Shown here: positions 17,371 to 25,931 of the stretch, in pieces | Layout: every line of letters starts with the position of its first letter | How positions within the stretch are numbered: the stretch's first letter is position 1 | DNA from: Vreelandella songnenensis | GTDB lineage: Bacteria; Pseudomonadota; Gammaproteobacteria; Pseudomonadales; Halomonadaceae | Length of the DNA stretch: 64,000 bases | NCBI RefSeq assembly: GCF_003002925.1 | Contig: NZ_PVTK01000005.1 | Coordinates: 124,001 to 188,000, forward strand | Direction: 5' to 3' | Made by a program: the position numbers and the translations under genes | Notes under the pieces: generated by a model | Seen by the model: only the letters and a program-made list of their open reading frames with translations | Databases searched by the model: none | What the model was told of the DNA's origin: nothing

Positions 17371-18318
17371 TCAATTGACGGGGGTCAGCAACTCGCGTTG
17401 TGCGGCAAACGCGTCTAGGTTCGCGAACTGTAGATCGCCCATGGCTTCACGGGTCTGTAGAGTGCCTGAACCTTGATGAGGTTGAAGAATCACATTATCC
17501 AGCGTCAGTAATCCAGGATTGACTGTAGGCTCGTTCTCGAAAACGTCCAGCCCAGCACCGCCTAGGCGACCCGACTCCAGTTGTTCGATCAATGCGATCT
17601 CGTCAATGACTGATCCTCGGGATACGTTGATGACCACTGCGCCAACGGGTAATGCATTAAGTACCTTTGCCGAAACCAAATGACGAGTATCGACACCACC
17701 AACGACGGTTACGAACAACACATCCACGGTAGCCGCCAGTTCCAACGGCGTTGAATGGTACTGCCAAGTTGACGGTACATTCTTAGGACGGCGAGACTGA
17801 TAGTGCAGCTCTGACTTGAAGGCGGCCATTCGATCAGCTATTTCACGACCAATACGCCCCATACCAAGCACACCGACCCGCAATCCGTTAGCGTTAGCGT
17901 TGAGTGGAAAAGTGCCACGTCGAGCCCACTCACCTTCTCGAACCCATCGATCTCCAGCTAATAGCTGCCGCTTAACGGCCAGCAACATGCCTACCGCAAG
18001 ATCAGCCACATCGTCATTAAGCACGTTCGGTGTATTGGTGACTTTAATGCCACGGGCTACGGCCGCCTCGATATCGATATCGTCATACCCCACACCAAAA
18101 TTGGCAATCAGCGCAAGCTGGGGCAACTGATCCATCTCTGCTGGACCAAAGGGAGAGTGGCCGTGATAAGCAATACTTTGACATGTTTGACGTACTGATT
18201 CGGGCACATCATTCAGAGAAGCTAGATGACTAATTGAATAAGTAGAAAATCGAGTTTCGAGCTGTTGGCGCTGCCGCGGTGAGTAGTCACCGATCAAAAT
18301 AACACTAGAGGCTGACAT
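17371..18318 (-). CDS. D-2-hydroxyacid dehydrogenase
   Basis: NAD(P)-dependent oxidoreductase of the D-isomer-specific 2-hydroxyacid dehydrogenase family, 315 residues. The Rossmann motif is GVLGMGRIGREIADRM; the catalytic Arg lies in NVSRGSVIDE, the Glu in DVFENEP and the His in LQPHQGSGT. Closest in look to glyoxylate/hydroxypyruvate reductases. It is the last gene of the tctCBA-gntR-dehydrogenase cluster, 45 bp after the GntR gene, which suggests it oxidises or reduces the acid that the TctABC system brings in. The exact substrate is unknown. Confidence 0.85.
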   Translation of the reverse strand: MSASSVILIGDYSPRQRQQLETRFSTYSISHLASLNDVPESVRQTCQSIAYHGHSPFGPAEMDQLPQLALIANFGVGYDDIDIEAAVARGIKVTNTPNVLNDDVADLAVGMLLAVKRQLLAGDRWVREGEWARRGTFPLNANANGLRVGVLGMGRIGREIADRMAAFKSELHYQSRRPKNVPSTWQYHSTPLELAATVDVLFVTVVGGVDTRHLVSAKVLNALPVGAVVINVSRGSVIDEIALIEQLESGRLGGAGLDVFENEPTVNPGLLTLDNVILQPHQGSGTLQTREAMGDLQFANLDAFAAQRELLTPVN

Positions 18319-18363
18319 TAAAACTCCCTTAAGAAAGGTTGATTAGCGAAAAATCGAGCTGCA

Positions 18364-19047
18364 TCACAAGTGCAGCAACCCGTCACGTTCAATAGCTAGG
18401 GTCTGCTGCCGCGTTAAGTGATGCAGCTTGGCAAGCGCATCCAAGGCTCTCTTCCCATCATTAGCAGCGATAGATTGCATAATTTCGATATGCGGCTGTA
18501 CCGTCGCTGCAGGTTCATGGTGAGCAACCTGGGCAAGAAAGAAGCCAATACGTCGAGAAACGGCATGCAACGGCATAACGGCCCTCGCGGCGACAACGTG
18601 ATTAGCAGCTTCACAAACCCGCTCGTTGAAGCGCTTGTCGATCCGCGAAAAAAGCCTGTTGTCTCGCGTTTCCAACGATTGTTCCGCTTGTCGAGCCATA
18701 TGAACGAACTCGGCTCGCTGGCTCTCGCTAGCCAGGCGGGCAGCGCGTTCAATCAACAACCCCTCAAGATGATGGCGAACGTCCAAGGCCTCCAGCGCTG
18801 TTGTTGTATCGATAGGTCTGATCAAGATTCCCTGACGTGGTAGCACAGTCAGCAGATAGTCATGCTTGAGACGCAGTAAGGCCTCGCGTACAGGAGTTCT
18901 CCCCATTTCCAATCGTGCACACAGCGCCTGCTCGGTAAGGCTCTCACCGGGTGCCAATTCAAGGGTAACGATCATTTCTTCGATAGTGTTGTAAGCAATC
19001 TCTGCACGTGAGGCGAGTAAAGTCCGCTTTTGTATAGTCGCATTCAT
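18364..19047 (-). CDS. GntR-family transcriptional regulator (FCD type)
   Basis: DNA-binding regulator of 227 residues. The N-terminal winged helix is clear (ALCARLEMGRTPVREALLRL) and the C-terminal helical FCD ligand domain runs from about residue 85. FCD regulators usually bind organic acids and repress catabolic or transport operons. The start at 19047 overlaps the tctA stop in an ATGA arrangement, so it is translationally coupled to the transporter; the frame extends to 19107 but inside tctA. The likely operator is the perfect palindrome just before tctC. Confidence 0.87.
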   Translation of the reverse strand: MNATIQKRTLLASRAEIAYNTIEEMIVTLELAPGESLTEQALCARLEMGRTPVREALLRLKHDYLLTVLPRQGILIRPIDTTTALEALDVRHHLEGLLIERAARLASESQRAEFVHMARQAEQSLETRDNRLFSRIDKRFNERVCEAANHVVAARAVMPLHAVSRRIGFFLAQVAHHEPAATVQPHIEIMQSIAANDGKRALDALAKLHHLTRQQTLAIERDGLLHL

Positions 19048-20537
19048 GCTGTAGGTTTCCTCGCCTTCATGTAATGCACTAATCTTATCAGTGGAGGAAC
19101 GACCCATATCGCTAGCGTTATCATGGCCAGTCCGACTGCCAGAGGACGACTCAAGAAGATCATTAGATCGCCGTTCGATTTAACCAGCGTATTCAAAAAA
19201 TTCTCTTCGACTATAGGGGCTAGCACGACACCTAGTATCGCTGGCGCTAATGGAAAGCCATTCTCTTCCATGTAGAAGCCAATCAGACCGGCAATCAGCA
19301 TGGTGACTACCGCATAAACGGTATTCTCAACCGCAAAAGAGCCAATGATGCACGCGCCAACAATGAGTGGCATTAATACGCTACGTGGCACCGCCAGAAT
19401 ATGGCGAAACAGACGAATAGCCACGATGCCAAAGGGTAGGATCAGTAGGTTAGCGAGCAAGAACGCAAGAAAAACTGCAGTAATCAGCGTTCCTTGAGTC
19501 AGGAAGACAGTAGGCCCTGGGTTGAGGCCTTTCATATAAAGTACGCCAATGATAACTGCGGTCAGGCTATCGCCGGGAATGCCGAAGACAGTAGCTGGCA
19601 CTAAAGCGCCACCGACTGAAGCGTTATTGGAAGCACTAGCCGATGCTACACCATCGACAATACCCGTACCGAAACGCTCCGGGTGGGGCGATTGCTTCTT
19701 GGTCGCTGCATACGCTATGTAGGAGGCGATATCCGCTCCAGCCCCAGGGATTGCACCTACCAGCGTGCCAATGCCGCACCCCTGCAAAATCTGAAACCAG
19801 AGCCGTCTAATTTCTCCAAATACACCTCTAAAAAGCCCATTAAGCTTACTAATCGGCGGTCTATCGCTATCGCCAGGCGCCAGAGCAAAACGAAAAACCT
19901 CTGACATGGCAAACAGTCCAATCAAGACCGGGATAAAACCTAACCCTCCGGAAAGATAACTGGTCTCAAACGTGAACCGTGACTGCCCTGATACAGGATC
20001 CAGCCCCACACAAGCAATGAGCAAACCAATACACAGAGATATTACTCCCTTGGCCGCAGAGCCCTGCGAGACACCAATCGCCGCGGTCAGCCCAAGACAC
20101 GCTAGCCAGAAGTACTCAACAGAGCTGAACTGCAGTGCCAGGTCACCTAACGTGGGGGCTGCGAGAATCAGTGCGATGCTGCCGAAAATACCGCCGATGG
20201 ATGAACAAATTAGCCCTGTCCCTAACGCTAGTCCGGCGTTACCGCTACACGTCATTTTATAGGATTCGTCAACGTAAGCAGCCGAGGCAGGCGTACCGGG
20301 GATGCGCAACAGAGCGCCCGGAATGTCACCTGAGAAAATAGCCATGGCGCAGAGCGTCACCACACCGGCCAGTGCTGGCACAGGATCCAGAAAATAACTG
20401 ACAGGCACCATTAGTGCTACAGCCATTGCGGCTGAGAAACCAGGAATTGCGCCCACTACAAGGCCGTAGATTGCACAGGCCACCATAACGCCGAGAGTGG
20501 TTGGCGTCATCAACATCATGAAAGCGTCGATCACCAT
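19044..20537 (-). CDS. tctA: Tripartite tricarboxylate transporter, large membrane subunit TctA
   Basis: Large permease of a TTT-family secondary transporter, 497 residues, about 12 membrane segments. Family signatures are visible: the first repeat GLVVGAIPGFSAAMAVALMVP, and the mirrored GIGTLVGAIPGAGADIASYIAY, both containing the conserved IPG element. It takes a dicarboxylate, tricarboxylate or related acid handed over by the periplasmic binding protein, driven by H+ or Na+. Overlaps tctB by 7 bp upstream and gntR by 4 bp downstream. Confidence 0.93.
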   Translation of the reverse strand: MVIDAFMMLMTPTTLGVMVACAIYGLVVGAIPGFSAAMAVALMVPVSYFLDPVPALAGVVTLCAMAIFSGDIPGALLRIPGTPASAAYVDESYKMTCSGNAGLALGTGLICSSIGGIFGSIALILAAPTLGDLALQFSSVEYFWLACLGLTAAIGVSQGSAAKGVISLCIGLLIACVGLDPVSGQSRFTFETSYLSGGLGFIPVLIGLFAMSEVFRFALAPGDSDRPPISKLNGLFRGVFGEIRRLWFQILQGCGIGTLVGAIPGAGADIASYIAYAATKKQSPHPERFGTGIVDGVASASASNNASVGGALVPATVFGIPGDSLTAVIIGVLYMKGLNPGPTVFLTQGTLITAVFLAFLLANLLILPFGIVAIRLFRHILAVPRSVLMPLIVGACIIGSFAVENTVYAVVTMLIAGLIGFYMEENGFPLAPAILGVVLAPIVEENFLNTLVKSNGDLMIFLSRPLAVGLAMITLAIWVVPPLIRLVHYMKARKPTA

Positions 20538-21019
20538 GTCAGCACTCCAGCGAACGGTGTCAGCAGGCCCCAGGGCAGCTGCACGGACATCAATTGATAA
20601 AAGAAGCTATGCAGCAAAAAGCTACCAATGATTGCAATCAGGAGGTCGCGCACGATACGCCGGTCAAAAAAGATCAGCAGCACAAAGAGCGAGACTGGCA
20701 TGGCAATCAAGAACCCCAGAATATTGAGCGTGGCGATGTAAAACGCGATAGCGCCAACTACAACACCTATAGCGCTCAGAGCCTGTGGCCAGGATTGAGC
20801 ACGGGGTAGTGCTGCCCAGGTAATACTCGCGCCACGCTGCAGCAAAGGTTTAAGCGCTATCACGCTGCCAGCGATCATCATCACGCAACCAATCAAAGTC
20901 GGGAAAAAGCCCGGCCCATAATCAATGAACGTAAGCGTCGGCAGTTGCTGGGCGAGGAAGACGACCACGCCACCGAGAAGAATAAATACAAGCCCGTTGA
21001 GGCGATCGTCGAAGTACAA
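20531..21019 (-). CDS. tctB: Tripartite tricarboxylate transporter, small membrane subunit TctB
   Basis: Small permease of the TTT transporter, 162 residues with four hydrophobic segments; the segment starting LNGLVFILLGGVVVFLAQQLPTL and the motif GPGFFPTLIG are typical of the TctB family. It is poorly conserved and structural in function. It overlaps tctA by 7 bp and follows tctC by about 57 bp. Confidence 0.88.
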   Translation of the reverse strand: MYFDDRLNGLVFILLGGVVVFLAQQLPTLTFIDYGPGFFPTLIGCVMMIAGSVIALKPLLQRGASITWAALPRAQSWPQALSAIGVVVGAIAFYIATLNILGFLIAMPVSLFVLLIFFDRRIVRDLLIAIIGSFLLHSFFYQLMSVQLPWGLLTPFAGVLTW

Positions 21020-21076
21020 GGCAAAGCTCCATTGGCAAAGAAGCCATTCTGAACAAGGAGATCGAGCTCCTTGTGT

Positions 21077-22054
21077 TTAGGAATTGCCGCTGGCTAATCC
21101 CAGGGTTTCAATGATGGCGCGGACAGAGCTTTGCTGATCCAACATGAACTCGTTGAAAGCCTCTGAATCTCGCCACTGAACGCCAAAGCCACGATCCTGC
21201 ATTTGCTGACGCCACTCATCATCGTGGACTATCTCGTTCATGGCATTCTCAAGCTCAGCGACGATATCGTCCGGAAGGCCCGCTGGTGCGATCAACCCAC
21301 GCCAAGCCCCCAGCTCAAGCTCCATATCAGTAGATTCCTGCAGAGTAGGCACATCAGGAAAAGCTTCTAGCCGCTCTTTGCCCATTACGGCGAGCGCTTT
21401 GATGCGTCCGGACTCTATCAGCGGGCCGGCTTCCGGTAGGGAGGATGGCACAACATCAACACCGCCTGCTGCCAGATCCTGCAATGCAGCGGCAGCGCCT
21501 TGGCCAGAGATAAAGCGGACCTGAGAGACATCAACTCCGTACTCATTCATCATCGTAGCAGCAGCCATTGGCCAGGATCCGCCACAGCCGCCGCCGCAAG
21601 CAATCACATAGTCGTCAGGTGCATCTTTGATAGCCTCCAGCGCTTGGTCGATGTTTTCCCACTCGCTGTCACTGCGTACTTGGAATCCAGCTGGGTCAAA
21701 GTTGTACTGAGCGATCGGAGTAAAATCTTCAACATGAACGTCGGACTGCCCCATAGTGGCGTAATGAGCAAAGTTGAATATGACGCCCAACGTATAGCCA
21801 TCGGGATTAGCATTTTTGATAGATGAAATGCCAACCACGCCTCCACCCTGGCCTTGATTAACCACATTAAACGGCTGGCCAAAGCGCGCCTGCAACCGTT
21901 CAGCGAGCATGCGCCCCGTTTGATCGGTTCCCCCGCCAGCACCGGATGGTACTACGATAGTGACGGGCCTTTCCGGCCATTCGGCCATAGCACTAAGTGG
22001 TGTAATACCTATAACAGCGGTAATCAGGAAGGCCTTGGCAATTTGGTGTCGCAT
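21077..22054 (-). CDS. tctC: Tripartite tricarboxylate transporter, periplasmic binding protein TctC
   Basis: Periplasmic solute-binding receptor of the Bug/TctC family, 325 residues. A signal peptide (about 1-24, ending SAMA) precedes EWPERPVTIVVPSGAGGGTDQTGRML, the standard Bug opening with the ligand-binding PxGxGGxxD loop. The family binds carboxylates such as citrate, tartrate, terephthalate or amino acids, so the ligand cannot be read from sequence. The start at 22054 has AGGAG 7 bp upstream; the frame extends to 22078 through the palindrome. First gene of the leftward cluster. Confidence 0.9.
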   Translation of the reverse strand: MRHQIAKAFLITAVIGITPLSAMAEWPERPVTIVVPSGAGGGTDQTGRMLAERLQARFGQPFNVVNQGQGGGVVGISSIKNANPDGYTLGVIFNFAHYATMGQSDVHVEDFTPIAQYNFDPAGFQVRSDSEWENIDQALEAIKDAPDDYVIACGGGCGGSWPMAAATMMNEYGVDVSQVRFISGQGAAAALQDLAAGGVDVVPSSLPEAGPLIESGRIKALAVMGKERLEAFPDVPTLQESTDMELELGAWRGLIAPAGLPDDIVAELENAMNEIVHDDEWRQQMQDRGFGVQWRDSEAFNEFMLDQQSSVRAIIETLGLASGNS

Positions 22055-22425
22055 TGTTCTTCTCCTGTGATATATCACAATGTATAAGAGATCCTTTTGC
22101 GATTAGTGTCAAAATTTCGAGGCTAAACTTTAGTTTTTTAGACTTTAGAATCAAAAAATATAACCAATTGTTTTAATTTAGATTTAAAGAAAATCGCCTT
22201 CATCAAAAAAACAAATTTAAAGAATAAATAGGGATTAATTAAAATCACGAGCCAGTGCCATTGCATGAATGCAGGATTAGCACACAAATAACTAGACGCT
22301 TAGTAGCTCAGTCATGGTCGATACTGATTGGGCGGATATATTTAGCGGTCCTCACTCGACACTAATGCTTTCCAGCGAGCATGCTACGCTTAACGTCACT
22401 TTCCCTTGATGACAGGATGTTGCTC
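22055..22425. other. AT-rich promoter gap before tctC
   Basis: A 370-bp very AT-rich gap between divergent tctC and the unknown exported protein gene. Besides the palindrome and a TTGACA/TATACA pair (minus strand, 22107-22112 and 22081-22086, 20-bp spacing, longer than ideal) I see nothing clear and no gene. Confidence 0.45.
22066..22079. promoter_or_regulatory. Candidate GntR operator before tctC
   Basis: TGTGATATATCACA is a perfect 14-bp palindrome lying 12 bp upstream of the tctC start, right after the only -10-like hexamer. FCD-type GntR regulators bind short palindromes of this size. A CRP site is unlikely because the TGTGA and TCACA halves are 4 bp apart, not 6. Confidence 0.55.
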
Positions 22426-23079
22426 ATGCGTTTAAACCATTTGCTGGGCGCGCTGCTGTGCGCGGTAGTATTGCCGGCCCAGGCCCAGAGCGGGAATGAG
22501 TGGGCGGGATACGACGATGTGTTTGAGGGCGGGGCGCGTCAGGCCAATGTGTGGCAGTGGGGCTGGACGGGGATTTATGGCACGAGCCTTGCCGTGAATG
22601 CCTACCAGTCGAGCGAGGCGAGCGACCGTGACGACCGCTTTGATGCGCGGGTAGGCGTGGTGAAATCGGCGCTGGCGCTGGGCGGTATGCTGCTGGACCG
22701 CCAGCCACACCCCGCCGCGCTGGCGGAATACGAGCGCCTGAAGGCGAGTGGCGATATCAGCGGCGTGCAAGCGCTGGGGCTGGAGCTTGCTCAGGCCGAA
22801 CGCGAGCGCCGCGGCTGGGGTGCGCGGGTCAACTCGCTGGTGGTGAACGGCGTGGCGGGTGCGGTGATTGCCGCCGATGGGCGTGAAAGCGACGCGGCGG
22901 TCAACTTCGCCACCGGCATGCTGGTGAACGAGCTGCAGATCTGGACCCAGCCGAACCAGGCATCGTCGGCCATCAACCGCTTCCAGCCTGCCAACCTGTC
23001 GCTGGGGCCGGTCACCATTCCCGGTGAATATGCGCTGATGGTGTCACCCCAGCAGTTGGGCGCTACCTGGCGCTACTGA
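22426..23079 (+). CDS. Exported hypothetical protein, 217 residues
   Basis: Not recognised. A signal peptide (about 1-19, ending PAQAQ) precedes a mature part that opens GNEWAGYDDVFEGG. It contains two hydrophobic stretches (VVKSALALGGMLL and NSLVVNGVAGAVIAADG) separated by a charged helical region rich in Glu and Arg, so it may be periplasmic with membrane or outer-membrane association. Two starts are possible: ATG at 22417 and ATG at 22426; the latter has AGGA at good distance. It stands alone between the tct cluster and the PilZ gene; no context clue to function. Confidence 0.65.
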   Translation: MRLNHLLGALLCAVVLPAQAQSGNEWAGYDDVFEGGARQANVWQWGWTGIYGTSLAVNAYQSSEASDRDDRFDARVGVVKSALALGGMLLDRQPHPAALAEYERLKASGDISGVQALGLELAQAERERRGWGARVNSLVVNGVAGAVIAADGRESDAAVNFATGMLVNELQIWTQPNQASSAINRFQPANLSLGPVTIPGEYALMVSPQQLGATWRY

Positions 23080-23199
23080 TCCGCCCTGCGCCTGCTTGAT
23101 GGGGTGCAAGGCACGGAATGTGCGCTAATCTGCCACATTGGCAGGGTAAAGCCCGGCGCGGATTATCGCCGGGCACAATAATGAAAAAAAGAGGCGCGG

Positions 23200-24918
23200 A
23201 TGGAAACGGTCCTATCAGGGAAGAGCGACAGCGTTGTGGTGGATGACGCGCGTCATATTACCGATGTCTTGATCAATCTGGATGATCGCTGCGATGCGCT
23301 GACCGTGTCGCTTCACGATCAAACACCCCACGCGCCGTTCGATTACCCGGTGCATCTCGACCGCCTTGACCCGGCGGCTGGCGAGCTTTCGCTGGTGGTG
23401 ACCGATGCCGGTAGCCTGGATGCTCCAACGCTTGGCGATCAACGCCTGACGCTGCGCGCCGAGAATGACCAGACGCTGCGATTTGAGTCCATCCGCGTGC
23501 TGGAAGCCGAGCGCTACGGCGATGCCCTGCAGCTGCGCTGCGCGTTTCCCCGGCGCCTGCTGGCAGCTGCTCGCCGCCAGAGCGCGCGTATCACCCTGCG
23601 CAAGGACATGCCGGTCAGTGCCGCGATAACCCGCTATGTAGATCAGCCGCCCATGGCAGCCACCCTGCGCGATATTTCAAGCGGCGGCTGCCTGCTGAGC
23701 CTGCCGCTTGCCGAGTGCGCCGCGCTGAGCGAAACCCAGGCACTGCCTGAGGTGACACTTACCTTCCCCAGCGGCGAGCGCTTCAGTATCGATGCCTCGG
23801 TGCGCCATATCACGCCGGTCCCGCGTAGTGATCAGGCCGCCGTCGGTCTCGCCTTTGACCGTATTGACCGCCCCCACCAGCGCCAGCTGGCCCACCTGGT
23901 GTCCTCCACCGAGCGGGAGATTGCCTGGCGTTCCGGGGAAGGATCGCGGTTGGCAGCGCCTACACCGCTTTATACCAGCGCTGACCGCCCGCGCCGCAAG
24001 GCAGCCAAACGGCGGCCAACGCGCACCGCCAGCGGGCTGAAAACGCTGCGCGACATTGCCCGCCACCAGCATCTGTTCCTGCTGGCTTTGCAAAACGGCC
24101 GCCCCTTGCCGGTAGAGCGCCTGGAGCGCAGCGCCAACCAGTTGATAAAACTGCTGGGTAAAGGGCGCCAAACGTTCTTTTATGATCTTGCCTGCCTGTC
24201 CGATGAGCCCCAGTGGATGCAGCATTCGCTTAACGTGGCGGGCAGGCTTGCGGATTTGATGCTGGCCGAGCCTGCGCTTGCCGCGGATACCCACCGCGCC
24301 GTTCGCGCGGCGCTGGTTCATGATCTTGGCAAGGCGATGCTGATCGATGAGGCGTTGCCTTCGCTGGAGAGCGAGATGAGCGACGCCCAGCGCACTCGCC
24401 TGCGCGGCCATGTAGGCGAGCTGCTCACCGCCCTTGAGCGTGCAAACTACCCCATCGATGCATTGGAGCGGGAGATCATCAGCGATATCAACGAGCGGCT
24501 GGATGGCTCCGGCTACCCGCGGGGGGTAACGGGCGAGGCGCTATCCCCGGTCGCACGCCTGGCGGCAGTGATTGATGTGATCGATGCCATGACGCGCGCA
24601 CGCGGCGACCGGCCGGCGTTGAATGCAGTAAAGGCGTATCGCTACCTCTACAACCGCCCTGCGCGTTTTGACCGCCACTGGGTAACCCGTTACGTGCAGC
24701 GTCACGGCTTCTACCCGCTGGGCAGCCTGGTGCGATTCTCGCACGGCTACCTGGCCTGGGTGGTGGCGCTGGATGAGCGCGGCCAGCCCTGCCGAGTGCG
24801 GGTGGTACGTAACACCCGCCGTGAGGGCATCTTTTATGATGACGAGATCGGCCGGGTGGATTTCGACCAGCTGGGCCGCTTGGTCGAATCGGTACAGCCT
24901 GAACATTACGGCCTCTGA
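23200..24918 (+). CDS. PilZ domain protein with degenerate HD-GYP domain
   Basis: Cytosolic signalling protein of 572 residues. Residues 1-115 resemble a YcgR-type N-terminal barrel. Residues about 120-235 form a PilZ c-di-GMP-binding domain: R125/R126 to R130 and D158-x-S160-x-x-G163. Residues about 335-500 form an HD-GYP-like domain with H342, H374-D375 and K378 (VHDLGK), H404 and the signature ERLDGSGYP (432-440). The two consecutive His that precede the Glu in active HD-GYP enzymes are Ile430-Asn431 here, so a full metal site may be missing. It probably senses c-di-GMP; hydrolysis of it is doubtful. Purine-rich ribosome site just before the ATG. Single gene. Confidence 0.8.
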   Translation: METVLSGKSDSVVVDDARHITDVLINLDDRCDALTVSLHDQTPHAPFDYPVHLDRLDPAAGELSLVVTDAGSLDAPTLGDQRLTLRAENDQTLRFESIRVLEAERYGDALQLRCAFPRRLLAAARRQSARITLRKDMPVSAAITRYVDQPPMAATLRDISSGGCLLSLPLAECAALSETQALPEVTLTFPSGERFSIDASVRHITPVPRSDQAAVGLAFDRIDRPHQRQLAHLVSSTEREIAWRSGEGSRLAAPTPLYTSADRPRRKAAKRRPTRTASGLKTLRDIARHQHLFLLALQNGRPLPVERLERSANQLIKLLGKGRQTFFYDLACLSDEPQWMQHSLNVAGRLADLMLAEPALAADTHRAVRAALVHDLGKAMLIDEALPSLESEMSDAQRTRLRGHVGELLTALERANYPIDALEREIISDINERLDGSGYPRGVTGEALSPVARLAAVIDVIDAMTRARGDRPALNAVKAYRYLYNRPARFDRHWVTRYVQRHGFYPLGSLVRFSHGYLAWVVALDERGQPCRVRVVRNTRREGIFYDDEIGRVDFDQLGRLVESVQPEHYGL

Positions 24919-25011
24919 AAAGGTCACCTCGCCTTAGTAATTAGCTCGCTCACGATTGCCACCCGCCGGTGAGCGAGTAAAATATCCAGCAATTTTTTGG
25001 CATCGCCAGAT

Positions 25012-25024
25012 GTTATGTTATAAC
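25012..25024. promoter_or_regulatory. Zur box of the zinc operon
   Basis: GTTATGTTATAAC matches the gammaproteobacterial Zur consensus GTTATANTATAAC at 12 of 13 positions. It lies 26 bp before the first start codon of the zinc uptake operon, where Zn-loaded Zur would block transcription. Confidence 0.78.
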
Positions 25025-25050
25025 TTATTCTATTGTTGAGAGGATATACC

Positions 25051-25200
25051 GTGAGTCATCACCCGCACCGACATAACCGGGAAGGGCCTTGCCACTTCTC
25101 CCTGATGTCCTTGTCGGCCACCAAACGGCTGGTATTTGTGGCGCTGCCGCTTTTATTACTCTGGGCCCTGGTGGCCTGGGCAAGCGGGTGGACGCCATGA
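25051..25200 (+). CDS. 49-residue His-rich membrane micropeptide of the zinc operon
   Basis: Short gene between the Zur box and znuC. The N-terminus is metal-ligand rich (His 3, 4, 6, 8 and 15 plus Cys14, in MSHHPHRHNREGPCH), followed by one transmembrane helix at about 26-46 and a short tail. It starts with GTG after GAGAGGA and its stop overlaps the znuC start as ATGA, so translation of the two is coupled. I do not recognise a named family. The position and the His/Cys cluster point to a role in zinc handling or in assembling the ZnuBC transporter, which is an inference. Confidence 0.65.
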   Translation: MSHHPHRHNREGPCHFSLMSLSATKRLVFVALPLLLLWALVAWASGWTP

Positions 25201-25931
25201 GTACGCGCGAGTTACCGCCCTTGCAGCTTGAAAACCTGCACCTGGCCCAAGGGCACCGCACGGTGCTGGAGCACGTGGATGGCGATATCAAGCCCGGTGC
25301 CATTACCGCACTGATTGGCGCCAACGGGGCGGGCAAGAGCACGCTGATTCAGGCCATCATGGGCGAGCTTCGCCCGGTGAGCGGCAAGGTAACCTGCCGC
25401 GTGCCTTCCGAGCGCCGCGCCTGGCTTCCCCAGCAGCTGGCGCTGGATCTCACCTTCCCCATGAGCGTGGAAGAGCTGGTGATGACCGGCAGCTGGCCAA
25501 GCCACGGGGCGCTGAAAGGCTACTGCGCGGCGCATTATCGTAAAGGGCGCGACATCATGGCGCGTCTGGGCATTTCGCACCTGGCCCACCGCCCGCTGGG
25601 CGAGCTTTCCGGCGGCCAGCGCCAGCGCGCGCTGATTGGCCGCACGCTGATGCAGGAGGCGGAGCTTCTACTGCTGGATGAGCCGTTCGCCAACGTGGAT
25701 AGCGACACGGTAGATATCCTGATCCGCATACTGCGCCAGATGGCCGATGACGGCACTACCATCATTGTGGTGCTGCACGATATGGATCATCTGCAGCGCC
25801 TGGCAGATGAAGTGCTGATGTTGAACGGCGGCCACGCTCGCTGGATGGCGCCCGCGGCGCTGACCCAGCAGCAGGCGCCCGCCCAGGCGGTGCCTTTTAC
25901 CCTGGGAGGCCACCATGCTGGAATTGCTTAA
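25197..25931 (+). CDS. znuC: Zinc ABC transporter ATPase ZnuC
   Basis: ATPase of the high-affinity zinc importer, 244 residues. Walker A is GANGAGKST, the signature [13 protein letters not shown] and Walker B LLLLDEPFANVD, with the switch His in VLHDMDHL. Start chosen at the ATG that overlaps the stop of the micropeptide gene; the frame runs further upstream without a ribosome site. The 3' end overlaps znuB by 17 bp. The cluster (Zur box, znuC, znuB, His-rich znuA) marks it as zinc rather than manganese. Confidence 0.93.
   Translation: MSTRELPPLQLENLHLAQGHRTVLEHVDGDIKPGAITALIGANGAGKSTLIQAIMGELRPVSGKVTCRVPSERRAWLPQQLALDLTFPMSVEELVMTGSWPSHGALKGYCAAHYRKGRDIMARLGISHLAHRPLGELSGGQRQRALIGRTLMQEAELLLLDEPFANVDSDTVDILIRILRQMADDGTTIIVVLHDMDHLQRLADEVLMLNGGHARWMAPAALTQQQAPAQAVPFTLGGHHAGIA

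Noticed and set aside
22066..22079. CRP-binding site before tctC
   Set aside because: The TGTGA and TCACA halves are separated by 4 bp instead of 6, so a GntR-type operator is more likely.
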